Of a stretch of 39,409 bases of DNA, positions 10,015 to 17,461 are shown piece after piece. The stretch comes from Porticoccaceae bacterium (lineage in GTDB: Bacteria > Pseudomonadota > Gammaproteobacteria > Pseudomonadales > Porticoccaceae). The notes below the pieces were generated by a model that was not told where the DNA came from, did no database searches, and worked only from the letters and a program-made list of their open reading frames with translations. The first letter of the stretch is position 1. Every line of letters starts with the position of its first letter. Location of the stretch: contig PCCK01000006.1 of assembly GCA_002731695.1 (NCBI GenBank), positions 5,092 through 44,500 on the forward strand. Reading direction: 5' to 3'. A program made the position numbers and the translations under genes.

Positions 10015-11064
10015 ATGATCGAAACAGACCGGCTTATATCCGCTTTTGCCGAGGGCACTGAGGAGAAGTATGACAGAGCTCTTCGACCTCTTTCACTTTC
10101 GGATTATGTTGGCCAAGCGGTCGTCAAGGAGCAACTCGAAATATTCATTGAGGCGGCTCGGCGACGCTCTGAACCGTTAGACCATTGTCTAGTTTTCGGA
10201 CCACCTGGGTTGGGAAAAACAACTCTTGCACATATTATTGCGAATGAGATGGGTGTAAATCTAAAGACAACATCAGGGCCTGTGCTTGAAAAGCCTGGAG
10301 ACATAGCTGCATTGATGACTAATCTTGAGCCAGGTGATGTATTATTTATTGACGAAATTCATAGATTGAGTTCAGTTGTTGAGGAGATTCTCTATCCGGC
10401 GATGGAGGATTATAACTTAGATTTTATCATCGGCGAGGGTCCGGCGGCGCGCTCGATGAAGATAGATCTGCCACCTTTTACATTAGTCGGCGCCACCACT
10501 CGAGCAGGCTTATTAACCTCCCCGCTGCGAGATCGTTTTGGAATTGTTCAGCGGTTAGAGTTTTATTCTGTAGACGATCTTGCTTCGATAGTAACGCGTG
10601 CTGCGGCTATTCTTGGTGTAGAGGCAAATAGAGCCGGAGCGCGCCAAGTGGCGCAGCGGGCAAGAGGTACTCCAAGGATTGCGAATCGACTTTTAAGAAG
10701 AGTACGCGATTATGCGGAGGTAAAAGGAGATGGGTTTGTTGATGAGAAGATCTCAGATTCCGCTCTAAATATGCTCAGTGTGGATAAACAGGGTTTTGAC
10801 CATCTGGATCGTAGATTGATGTTGACGCTGATTGAAAAATTTGACGGTGGTCCAGTTGGCGTAGATAGTCTTTCAGCGGCTTTGAGTGAGGAGCGCGGAA
10901 CCATAGAGGATGTTATAGAGCCTTACCTCATACAGCAAGGTTATTTGATGAGAACCTCTCGGGGTAGGATCGCGACGCGACAGTCATATGAGCATTTTGG
11001 ATTACCTCAACCTAAATCGGGGCACCATGATGGACAACAAAAGCTTAATATAAATGATGGATAG
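10015..11064 (+). CDS. ruvB: Holliday junction branch migration helicase RuvB
   Basis: Hexameric AAA+ motor of the RuvABC complex. Walker A is [11 protein letters not shown], Walker B D-E-I-H-R-L, sensor 1 G-A-T-T-R-A-G, and the arginine-finger region is L-R-D-R-F-G. The C-terminal winged helix has the conserved block G-G-P-V-G-V-D-S-L. Length 349 aa is typical. Its stop codon lies inside the start of ybgC (11-bp overlap), which indicates translational coupling and one transcript running into the tol operon. Confidence 0.97.
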   Translation: MIETDRLISAFAEGTEEKYDRALRPLSLSDYVGQAVVKEQLEIFIEAARRRSEPLDHCLVFGPPGLGKTTLAHIIANEMGVNLKTTSGPVLEKPGDIAALMTNLEPGDVLFIDEIHRLSSVVEEILYPAMEDYNLDFIIGEGPAARSMKIDLPPFTLVGATTRAGLLTSPLRDRFGIVQRLEFYSVDDLASIVTRAAAILGVEANRAGARQVAQRARGTPRIANRLLRRVRDYAEVKGDGFVDEKISDSALNMLSVDKQGFDHLDRRLMLTLIEKFDGGPVGVDSLSAALSEERGTIEDVIEPYLIQQGYLMRTSRGRIATRQSYEHFGLPQPKSGHHDGQQKLNINDG

Positions 11065-11461
11065 TTTCGCGCATTGTGTGAGGGTTTATGTTGAGGATAC
11101 CGATGTTGGTGGGATTGTATATTATGCTAATTATTTAAAGTTTATGGAGAGGGCGCGCACTGAGTACTTCAGGGCTCTTGGCTTTAACAAGCCAGCACTT
11201 TCTGAAAATTCTCAACTTGTTGTGAGAGATGTTTCGTTACGGTATATTCAGCCTGCCTACTTAGACGATCAGCTTTTCGTGTCAGGGTCTATCAAAAAAG
11301 TATCTCTCGTCGCCATTGAAATGAATCAGGACATTACCCGAGATGAAACAGTCATTGCAAGAGCAAGTGTTAAGCTTGCGTGTATTGATGTGCACACAAA
11401 AAACTTATTAAAATTTCCTCAAATAATGTTCGAGGGATTAAAATCACAAATCAACAAGTAG
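11054..11461 (+). CDS. ybgC: YbgC-family acyl-CoA thioesterase of the tol-pal operon
   Basis: Hot-dog-fold thioesterase acting on acyl-CoA or acyl-ACP; first gene of the tol-pal cluster. The family motif [17 protein letters not shown] contains the catalytic aspartate, followed by [10 protein letters not shown]. The position that is His in E. coli YbgC (VYH) is Tyr here. Length 135 aa is normal. The gene overlaps the ruvB stop. Two ATGs in tandem (11054, 11057) are both possible starts. Confidence 0.93.
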   Translation: MMDSFAHCVRVYVEDTDVGGIVYYANYLKFMERARTEYFRALGFNKPALSENSQLVVRDVSLRYIQPAYLDDQLFVSGSIKKVSLVAIEMNQDITRDETVIARASVKLACIDVHTKNLLKFPQIMFEGLKSQINK

Positions 11462-11462
11462 C

Positions 11463-12161
11463 GTGGTACCGCAAGTGACAGAGCAAAATTTATCGATACT
11501 TTCGTTGATAATTAATGCAAGTGTTTTAGTGCAGTGCGTTATGGGTATTCTCTTCCTTTCATCGTTAATTTCATGGATTATGATTGTTCAGAGGTGGTTG
11601 TATTTGAGTGCCGCCTCTCGGAAATTTAGAGTGTTTGAGGAGAGATTTTGGTCCGGTATCGACCTTACAACCTTGTATGGCGAAATTTCAGAAAATTTTC
11701 GTGACGGGAAAACTAGTGGGGTTGAAAATATATTCCGTGCTGGCTTTAGTGAGTTTAGTCGTCTTGTTCGTATTGAGGGTTCTGATGCAGACACCATTAT
11801 GGAAAGTACGGACCGAGCAATGCGCATAGCTCTGTCCAAAGAAGAAGATAATTTAAGTACCCATCTGCCTTTCTTGGCCAGTGTAGCTTCAGTTAGCCCA
11901 TATATCGGTCTTTTTGGGACAGTGTGGGGAATTATGAATTCGTTTCGCGGGCTTGCTATGGTGCAGCAGGCTACACTTGCCACGGTTGCTCCGGGAATTT
12001 CGGAAGCTTTGATCGCTACTGCAATGGGACTATTTGCCGCAATTCCAGCGGTGATTGCATACAACCGATACGCTGCTTTAGCGGAGCGAATTAACAGTAA
12101 CTATGAAACTTTCGCTGATGAATTTTCTAGTATTTTGTATCGACAAGTTCATGCTCGCTAG
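11463..12161 (+). CDS. tolQ: Tol-Pal system proton channel subunit TolQ
   Basis: Inner-membrane protein of the TolQR proton channel, which energises TolA for outer-membrane constriction at division. Three membrane segments are visible at about residues 16-42, 136-158 and 179-200, separated by a long cytoplasmic loop with many charged residues. The family block P-Y-I-G-L-F-G-T-V-W-G-I-M lies in segment 2 and A-L-I-A-T-A-M-G-L-F-A-A-I-P-A in segment 3. The start is a GTG (11463) right after the ybgC stop; a second GTG at 11475 is possible. It is followed by tolR. Confidence 0.95.
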   Translation: MVPQVTEQNLSILSLIINASVLVQCVMGILFLSSLISWIMIVQRWLYLSAASRKFRVFEERFWSGIDLTTLYGEISENFRDGKTSGVENIFRAGFSEFSRLVRIEGSDADTIMESTDRAMRIALSKEEDNLSTHLPFLASVASVSPYIGLFGTVWGIMNSFRGLAMVQQATLATVAPGISEALIATAMGLFAAIPAVIAYNRYAALAERINSNYETFADEFSSILYRQVHAR

Positions 12162-12185
12162 GACCATACAAATAAAGATATATCT

Positions 12186-12608
12186 GTGAAGATTAAAAAA
12201 GCAAAAAACAAACTAGTCGCCGAGATCAATGTCGTCCCATACATAGATGTGATGTTGGTGCTACTCGTGGTGTTCATGATTGCTGCCCCGTTACTAATTC
12301 AAGGCGTCGAAGTAGAGTTGCCGACTACCAACTCTTCGCCGCTAAACTTATCTGATAATGAGACACTCATTGTATCGATTAAGGCAGATGGGAGTTATTG
12401 GATTGACGAAAGAGGTTCGAATGTCGCTGATACGCTCGAAAATATAAAGATTCGTGTTAGTAAAATTTTACGCCAGTCACCCAACACACCTGTCTTGGTA
12501 TGGGCGGACGGAAAAGTAGATTACTCGTTTGTGGTTGATTTGATGAGTGAGCTACAAGAGGCAGGTGCAGCCAGTGTGGGTCTTGTTACGCAACCCCGTA
12601 GCGGTTGA
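12186..12608 (+). CDS. tolR: Tol-Pal system protein TolR
   Basis: ExbD/TolR-family partner of TolQ with one N-terminal membrane segment (about residues 20-40) and a periplasmic domain. The proton-carrying aspartate is D21 in the motif I-N-V-V-P-Y-I-D-V-M-L-V-L-L. Length 140 aa is normal. Translation starts at GTG 12186; there is no in-frame ATG in a sensible place. The gap to tolQ is 24 bp and to tolA 12 bp, as expected for an operon. Confidence 0.95.
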   Translation: MKIKKAKNKLVAEINVVPYIDVMLVLLVVFMIAAPLLIQGVEVELPTTNSSPLNLSDNETLIVSIKADGSYWIDERGSNVADTLENIKIRVSKILRQSPNTPVLVWADGKVDYSFVVDLMSELQEAGAASVGLVTQPRSG

Positions 12609-12620
12609 TATGAGGACAAA

Positions 12621-13343
12621 ATGTACTATCTAGTTGGCGGTGCGGTGAGTGGGCTAATTCATTTGCTTGTGATGTACTTGTTTCTCTTTAATTGGCAAGC
12701 TCCGTCAAAAAAAATATATTATCAACCAAAATATATTAAAGCCGAACTGGTAGCACTTTCGCCAAAATCATTTGCTAAGCCTTCGAAGAAACACCAGTCT
12801 GACCAAATTAAATCTGTGCAAAAGCGTCAAGATGGGGAACAGCAAAAACGCGATGCTAAAGAGCGTCAAAATGCAGAAATTAGGGCTAAAAAGGTGGCAG
12901 CAGAGAGTGAGCTGAAAAGCAAAAAACTTGCAGAATTGAGAAAAAAAGAACGAGATGCTGAGGAGGCTCAAAGAAAAAAAATAGCTGACTGGGAATCTAT
13001 GTTAGACCTTGAGGCACAAGAACTTGAAGCGCGGGAAGATGACGAAGCTACACAAAGTTATTATCAGATTATTCGACAACGTCTGTCAGATAATTGGAGC
13101 AGGCCTCCGAGTGCTCGGTTGGGAATGACAGTCAAAGTCCGCATTATTCTCGTACCCACTGGACGAATTGTTGGGGTTGTAATAGAAAGCTCGAGCGGCG
13201 ATGCCGCATTCGACCGGTCAGTAGAGCAGGCTATCCGAAAAGTAGACCAATTTGTAGAGCTTCAGGGTATGGACGGTCGATTATTTGAGTTAAGATTCCG
13301 CCAAGTTACTGTGTTATTTAGCCCGGAAGATTTGAGGTTATAA
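12621..13343 (+). CDS. tolA: Tol-Pal system periplasm-spanning protein TolA
   Basis: Links the TolQR motor to TolB and Pal at the outer membrane. It has an N-terminal membrane anchor (about residues 3-23), a charged coiled-coil rich in Lys, Glu, Ala, Gln and Arg (about 55-125), and a C-terminal TolA-III domain (about 135-240) with [19 protein letters not shown] and the [11 protein letters not shown] block. At 240 residues it is much shorter than the roughly 420 residues of E. coli TolA, mainly through a shorter coiled coil. tolB begins 2 bp after the stop. Confidence 0.92.
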   Translation: MYYLVGGAVSGLIHLLVMYLFLFNWQAPSKKIYYQPKYIKAELVALSPKSFAKPSKKHQSDQIKSVQKRQDGEQQKRDAKERQNAEIRAKKVAAESELKSKKLAELRKKERDAEEAQRKKIADWESMLDLEAQELEAREDDEATQSYYQIIRQRLSDNWSRPPSARLGMTVKVRIILVPTGRIVGVVIESSSGDAAFDRSVEQAIRKVDQFVELQGMDGRLFELRFRQVTVLFSPEDLRL

Positions 13344-13345
13344 AA

Positions 13346-14644
13346 ATGGGTTTATGCGGTTTAGTGTGGCGGAGGATATTTATTGTTTTAATCTTCTTTT
13401 GCGGGTCAGCTTGGGGTGAGCTCGTGATAAAGGTAACTAAAGGTAATGATTCACCAACCAAAATAGCAATTTCTCCCATCATAAACACCACGAGCACCGA
13501 GCCTTTTGATATTGGACGACTTGTAGAGAATGATCTTCAGCGTAGTGGTTTTTTTATCACAACTCCACGCGAAGATATGCTCAGTTTTCCGTCAATGGTA
13601 AAAGATGTTTATTTTCGCGATTGGCGTTTGCTGGGGAGCGATTATTTAGTCGTCGGAAAAATGTCCAGCGAGGAATTTGATAAGATCGATATTGAGTTCA
13701 GTCTTTTGAGTGTTGCCTCAAAGGAAGTAATATTTAGACATAAAGTATCTGGTAGCGATTCACAGTTGAGGGATCTTGGGCACGCAATCAGCGACAAGGT
13801 CTATCATGCCATAACTGGAATTCGAGGGATTTTTTCTACTCGCGTTGCCTATGTCACTGCGGTTCGTGAAGCTGATGGGATGACTTACCGTCTGCATGTG
13901 GCGGATGCAGACGGTGCAAGAGAGAAATTAATGCTCAGGTCAAACGAACCAATTATGTCTCCGTCTTGGTCGCCTGATGCCAAGAAGCTTGCTTACGTCT
14001 CATTTGAGACTGGTAGACCAGCAATATACACGCAGAATCTAGCTACAGCGGCGCGAGAGCAAATAACTAACTTTGGTGGCTTAAATGGAGCTCCTGCTTG
14101 GTCCCCAGATGGAAATGAATTAGCTTTAGTGCTCTCCAAGGACGGAAACCCAGAGATTTATTTAATGGCTTTGGAGAGTAAGAAGTTAACTAGGCTTACT
14201 CATCATTTTTCAATAGACACAGAACCCGCATGGATGCCTGATGGCAAAAATTTACTGTTTACTTCTGATAGAGGAGGCGAGCCGCAAATATATAAATTAA
14301 ATATTGCAACGACGGCCATTGAGCGCCTAACATTTGAGGGTAACTACAATGCCCGAGGCAGTTTGGCTCCAGATGGCAGGACGTTGGCAATGGTGCATCG
14401 TAAATCAGGAGCATTCCACATAGCTGCATTCGATTTACAAACGCGACGGATTAGAGAGTTGACTACCACTACGCTTGACGAATCGCCAAGCGTAGCGCCT
14501 AATGGGGCGATGCTGATGTACGCGATGAAGCAAGAGGGGAGGGGAATGCTAGCGGCAGTTTCACTTGACGCGGGTGTCAAATATATTTTACCGGCTCGCT
14601 CTGGAGATGTTCGTGAACCCGCTTGGTCTCCTTTTGTACGCTAA
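13346..14644 (+). CDS. tolB: Tol-Pal system beta-propeller protein TolB
   Basis: Periplasmic protein that binds Pal and TolA. It has a signal peptide with likely cleavage after A-W-G (residue 24), an N-terminal alpha/beta domain to about residue 165, and a six-bladed propeller with repeated P-x-W-S-P-D-G/A motifs (for example S-P-S-W-S-P-D-A and A-P-A-W-S-P-D-G). Length 432 aa matches the family. The GAGG in the end of tolA serves as ribosome-binding site, so translation is probably coupled. Confidence 0.95.
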   Translation: MGLCGLVWRRIFIVLIFFCGSAWGELVIKVTKGNDSPTKIAISPIINTTSTEPFDIGRLVENDLQRSGFFITTPREDMLSFPSMVKDVYFRDWRLLGSDYLVVGKMSSEEFDKIDIEFSLLSVASKEVIFRHKVSGSDSQLRDLGHAISDKVYHAITGIRGIFSTRVAYVTAVREADGMTYRLHVADADGAREKLMLRSNEPIMSPSWSPDAKKLAYVSFETGRPAIYTQNLATAAREQITNFGGLNGAPAWSPDGNELALVLSKDGNPEIYLMALESKKLTRLTHHFSIDTEPAWMPDGKNLLFTSDRGGEPQIYKLNIATTAIERLTFEGNYNARGSLAPDGRTLAMVHRKSGAFHIAAFDLQTRRIRELTTTTLDESPSVAPNGAMLMYAMKQEGRGMLAAVSLDAGVKYILPARSGDVREPAWSPFVR

Positions 14645-14718
14645 GGGAGATTATCTGTTATTATGTTACAAAGTGTTGTTAGGGACATTAATTTAAATTT
14701 TTAAGTATGGAGCACATG

Positions 14719-15219
14719 ATGAATAAAACGTTTACCGCAAACTCTCTAACCTTCCTACTAATGGCATTGTTATTTACTGCTTGTAGCTCTACTCCTGTCG
14801 AAGAGGAGGGTGCTGACACCACCACTATTCAAGAAAGCGAGGTTACGACTGCAGTTGTTGAGACACCAGTGCAAGAGAAAGTGATGGAATCAGAGATTTT
14901 AGCAGATACAGTATTTTACTTCGATTTTGATAAGGCAGTTTTAAAGGATGAATCTAGAGTAGCACTAATGGAACATGCGAGATCGCTTAAAGAGTCTCCA
15001 AGAAGCATAAGATTAGAGGGACACGCTGACGAGCGAGGCACGAGAGAGTATAACATGGCTTTAGGAGAGAGAAGGGCTAACTCAGTTAAGGAATTTCTGA
15101 TGCTGGAAGGAGTGTCGGGCGGGCTCATAGAGGTTGTGAGCTATGGCGAGGAGAGAGCCGCCGCGTACGGTAGTAATGATGAATCTTGGGCAATGAATCG
15201 TCGAGTAGAGCTCAAGTAA
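14719..15219 (+). CDS. pal: Peptidoglycan-associated lipoprotein Pal
   Basis: Outer-membrane lipoprotein that binds peptidoglycan and TolB. The lipobox is F-T-A-C, with C22 counted from the chosen start. The C-terminal OmpA-like domain carries Y-F-D-F-D-K, G-H-A-D-E-R-G-T-R-E-Y-N and the closing N-R-R-V-E-L. Three in-frame ATGs occur at 14707, 14716 and 14719. GGAG at 14709-14712 lies 6 bases before the ATG at 14719, which decides for that start and gives a compact signal peptide; the open frame itself begins at 14707. It lies 74 bp after tolB and just before cpoB. Confidence 0.95.
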   Translation: MNKTFTANSLTFLLMALLFTACSSTPVEEEGADTTTIQESEVTTAVVETPVQEKVMESEILADTVFYFDFDKAVLKDESRVALMEHARSLKESPRSIRLEGHADERGTREYNMALGERRANSVKEFLMLEGVSGGLIEVVSYGEERAAAYGSNDESWAMNRRVELK

Positions 15220-15229
15220 AGACTGTTGG

Positions 15230-16108
15230 ATGTATAGGCAGGGAAATTTGAATAGGTGTGCTCCCCCGCTAAGAGGAAGTTCTTTGCATTTCTTGGGTCG
15301 GGGCGTTTTAGGATGTATTCTTGCTGTAAGTTTATTATCAGGCGTTGCGATATCTCAAGTAGCAGCTCCAGTTTCTGAGCTCCTTCCAGCGGTTGGAAGT
15401 ATAGATTTCAAAGATCAGTTCCCCGTAGATTTTGAGACTGAGACTGAGACTGAGACTGAGACTGAGGGAAATGACATGTTTTTGGCTCTGCAATTGCTTA
15501 GAGAAGAGGTGCGTCTCTTACGCGGCAGTGTCGAAACGCTAGAGTTTCGTTTGCAGCAAGTCAAGCAGCAACAGTTAGATGACTATCTTGATTTGGATCG
15601 TAGATTAGCGGTTTCGACGTCAAGTGAAGCCTCAAATGAGGATTTGGCGGTAGCCGACGCGGGCACGTCGTCTAGTAATAAAATTTCAACCAATGGGTCT
15701 ATTTCTAGTATGCCATCTTTAGAGGCAGATCAAGACCGGCAGGTAAAACAAGATTATGATTTAGCATCTGCCTTGCTTCTGAGGGAACGTGACATAGTGG
15801 GAGCTACAGTGGCTTTCAGAAATCATATTGTGAAATACCCTACTAGTCCTTTTGTAGCCAATGCTAGCTATTGGTTGGGTGAAATATTTTTGTTACAGGG
15901 TGAAGATGAGCAGGCTCGACTCGAATTTATGCGAATCGTTGATGACTATGCAGGACACCCGAAGGAGATTGATGCGAAGTTTAAACTGGGAAAGATTTAT
16001 TTCCAGCTCGGTGAGCGGGCCCGCTCCAGAGATCTTTTGGAGTCTGTTGTGAATAGCAAGGCTCCAGCTGCGGACAAAGCAAAAAAGTATCTCGAATTGA
16101 ATTTTTAG
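15230..16108 (+). CDS. cpoB: Cell division coordinator CpoB (YbgF)
   Basis: Periplasmic TPR protein that coordinates peptidoglycan synthesis with Tol-Pal constriction. It has a signal peptide with hydrophobic core at about residues 27-46, an acidic Glu-Thr repeat at about 69-79, a coiled coil at about 82-125 (rich in Leu, Arg, Glu and Gln), a Ser-rich linker, and a C-terminal TPR domain from about residue 170 (Y-W-L-G-E-I-F, F-K-L-G-K-I-Y-F-Q-L-G). It is 292 residues against about 263 in E. coli, with the excess in the acidic repeat and linker. It follows pal by 10 bp and closes the tol-pal cluster. The ATG at 15230 leaves a long N-region, so a later start is possible. Confidence 0.9.
   Translation: MYRQGNLNRCAPPLRGSSLHFLGRGVLGCILAVSLLSGVAISQVAAPVSELLPAVGSIDFKDQFPVDFETETETETETEGNDMFLALQLLREEVRLLRGSVETLEFRLQQVKQQQLDDYLDLDRRLAVSTSSEASNEDLAVADAGTSSSNKISTNGSISSMPSLEADQDRQVKQDYDLASALLLRERDIVGATVAFRNHIVKYPTSPFVANASYWLGEIFLLQGEDEQARLEFMRIVDDYAGHPKEIDAKFKLGKIYFQLGERARSRDLLESVVNSKAPAADKAKKYLELNF
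15434..15466 (+). repeat. In-frame hexanucleotide microsatellite in cpoB
   Basis: Five perfect copies of GAGACT plus a final GAG, encoding alternating Glu and Thr. The unit length is a multiple of three, so slippage would change the length of the acidic spacer between signal peptide and coiled coil without breaking the frame. Confidence 0.9.
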
Positions 16109-16293
16109 ATCACCAAATGGCGGTTAAATTGAGAGAAAAAATGTGCTTTTCACTTTATTTTGAGCGAATCGAGCAATTGCTTCTTAGTAAAAACAGATAA
16201 TTTGGATGTTAAGATCTAGGTTTGACTAACTCCACATACTATCGGAATATCCTTGATAAAAGTTCTTCTCCTCGAATGGTAACGAAATTTACT

Positions 16294-16335
16294 TGGCAGT
16301 TAGCTCCGCTGGTAGACTAGGGGGCTCTTTGCAAG
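16294..16335 (+). pseudogene. Degenerate 5' half of a tRNA-Lys
   Basis: Aligned by eye without gaps, its first 36 bases match 28 of the first 36 bases of the intact tRNA-Lys at 17228. The match includes the block GTTAGCTC and the D-loop block GCTGGTAGA. The bases at anticodon positions read CTT, also a lysine anticodon. The D-stem and anticodon stem cannot pair properly, and no T-arm or acceptor 3' half follows, so it cannot be a working tRNA. Confidence 0.7.
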
Positions 16336-16355
16336 TTGTTTTATTACAATAAAAT

Positions 16356-16393
16356 TAGTACAAATCATTGGGTAACGATTTATTTTTGTACTA
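16356..16393 (+). repeat. Hairpin just downstream of the tRNA relic
   Basis: Perfect 9-bp inverted repeat, TAGTACAAA and TTTGTACTA. A competing or inner pairing AAATC/GATTT could shorten the loop. No T tract follows directly, so it is not a typical terminator. Function unknown. Confidence 0.5.
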
Positions 16394-16458
16394 TAAAATT
16401 TTGTTTAGACAAAAACTTATTTTTGATAATATCAGTGATTTAGAGTGAAGTGTCGGCC

Positions 16459-16476
16459 AGCTTTCCAAGCTTTTTT
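16459..16476 (+). terminator. Weak candidate terminator
   Basis: AGCTT-TCC-AAGCT stem-loop followed by five T. The stem is only 5 bp, so termination would be weak. It is the only stem plus T tract seen after cpoB and could end the tol-pal transcript. Confidence 0.3.
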
Positions 16477-16575
16477 AGTAACTAAAGTGAGGGATTCTTT
16501 CACCGTTGAAGCGAAGGCATTAATAAGAACTTTTAACTCTTGCTAGTAGAGCTCTGAACACGATGGTACTTAATA

Positions 16576-16803
16576 ATGTTAGGACAACGCTTAAAACAAG
16601 TTAGGAAATTTAAACTAATAAGCCAGGTGCAGCGTGCCAAATTGCCAAAAGTATCGGAGACCCGAATTTCTGTGCTGGAGACAAGTCAGACTCGTCAAAG
16701 TATCCGTACTATGAAAGTTGCTCCTGCCCCACGCGTCCGCCCAGCGTGGCTTGAGACCGGGGTTGAACAAAATGACAATGTTGACTCAACGCTAGAGGAA
16801 TAG
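16576..16803 (+). CDS. Short frame resembling an XRE-type helix-turn-helix N-terminus
   Basis: A 75-residue frame whose first 35 residues follow the pattern of Cro/C1-type (XRE) domains: G-Q-R-L-K-Q-V-R-K, then S-Q and A-K-L near the second helix, then V-S-E-T-R-I-S-V-L-E-T in the recognition-helix position. The remainder (P-A-P-R-V-R-P-A-W-L) is not domain-like. No good ribosome-binding site is seen. The next small frame (16858-16983) resembles a regulator C-terminus, so the two may be pieces of one decayed gene. It may instead be chance. Confidence 0.3.
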   Translation: MLGQRLKQVRKFKLISQVQRAKLPKVSETRISVLETSQTRQSIRTMKVAPAPRVRPAWLETGVEQNDNVDSTLEE

Positions 16804-16857
16804 GGAACGCTGAGATGCTTCAAGCTTTTGCTGTATAAATAAAAGGATAGAGAATTG

Positions 16858-16983
16858 ATGTATTCGCATAGAGTTGAAATTAACGTGTAAGAGCAGGAAT
16901 TGTTGAAATACTTTCGGCTTTTAACGAATGAGCAGAAAGAGAGAGAATTGGCTTATCTACAGGTGGCAAGCACAAAATCTTAA
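16858..16983 (+). pseudogene. Small frame interrupted by TAA, regulator-tail-like
   Basis: An ATG at 16858, with AGGATAG about 8 bases upstream, opens 10 codons, then TAA at 16888-16890. The same frame continues for 30 codons to a second TAA at 16981. The second part (E-L-L-K-Y-F-R-L-L-T-N-E-Q-K-E-R) has the helical, charged look of C-terminal tails of small HTH regulators. It is either a relic with a nonsense mutation or not a gene. Confidence 0.3.
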
Positions 16984-17136
16984 CCATAAATAAATTTTTG
17001 GGAGAAGCGATCATCTTTCTTTGATACAACACTCATAAGAGTTTTTTACTGGATTTTTTAAGTGTCAATTTATGTCAAGTATAGTCAGGATTTATCGCAG
17101 AAAGGCGGAGGTTGTGCTACCATTTAAGTCTAAAGT

Positions 17137-17164
17137 ATAGGACAAATCGTAAAAGATAGGACAA
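17137..17164 (+). repeat. 9-bp direct repeat upstream of tRNA-Lys
   Basis: ATAGGACAA occurs at 17137-17145 and 17156-17164, 19 bp apart, ending about 60 bp before the tRNA. The near two-turn spacing could suit a binding protein on one DNA face, but chance is possible. Confidence 0.35.
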
Positions 17165-17227
17165 CTTTTTTACCTTGTCAAAATATTAGTTCTAATAAAC
17201 GTACTTAAATCAAAGAGTTAAACGTGT

Positions 17228-17303
17228 GGGCCGTTAGCTCAGCTGGTAGAGCAGTTGGCTTTTAACCAATTGGTCGCAGGTTCGAACCCTGCACGGCCCA
17301 CCA
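17228..17303 (+). tRNA. tRNA-Lys (anticodon TTT)
   Basis: Complete 76-base cloverleaf. The acceptor stem is GGGCCGT with ACGGCCC, followed by discriminator A and an encoded CCA. D-arm GCTC...GAGC, anticodon stem GTTGG/CCAAT with loop CTTTTAA (anticodon 17261-17263), and T-arm GCAGG-TTCGAAC-CCTGC. tRNA-Lys after the tol-pal-cpoB cluster is conserved synteny in gammaproteobacteria. It marks the border between the core block and the accessory region. Confidence 0.97.
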
Positions 17304-17461
17304 TCTTTCCAAGGCATGCCAGCGGTCGCGTTAAATTGTGGATGCCCCAATTATTGTTGTTCGTTGCAGGTTGATTATAGTCAGATCAAAGTGTGTTTTT
17401 GACTTTCAAGGTGCAAATATAAAAGGTTAGCTGGACATCGTCATGACTAGGGGGTCTTACT

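Larger units (their letters stand above)
16109..17227. other. Decayed intergenic stretch between cpoB and tRNA-Lys
   Basis: About 1.1 kb with no intact recognisable gene. It holds a degenerate tRNA-Lys 5' half (16294-16335), a hairpin (16356-16393), a weak stem-loop with T tract (16459-16476), a possible HTH fragment (16576-16803), a small frame with an internal stop (16858-16983) and a 9-bp direct repeat (17137-17164). In E. coli a tRNA-Lys/Val cluster follows cpoB directly. In Pseudomonas queE and queC lie between cpoB and tRNA-Lys, and no trace of those two is seen here. Confidence 0.6.

Noticed and set aside
17175-17207. TTGTCA at 17175 as -35 box of the tRNA-Lys promoter
   Set aside because: No acceptable -10 box lies 16-18 bases downstream.
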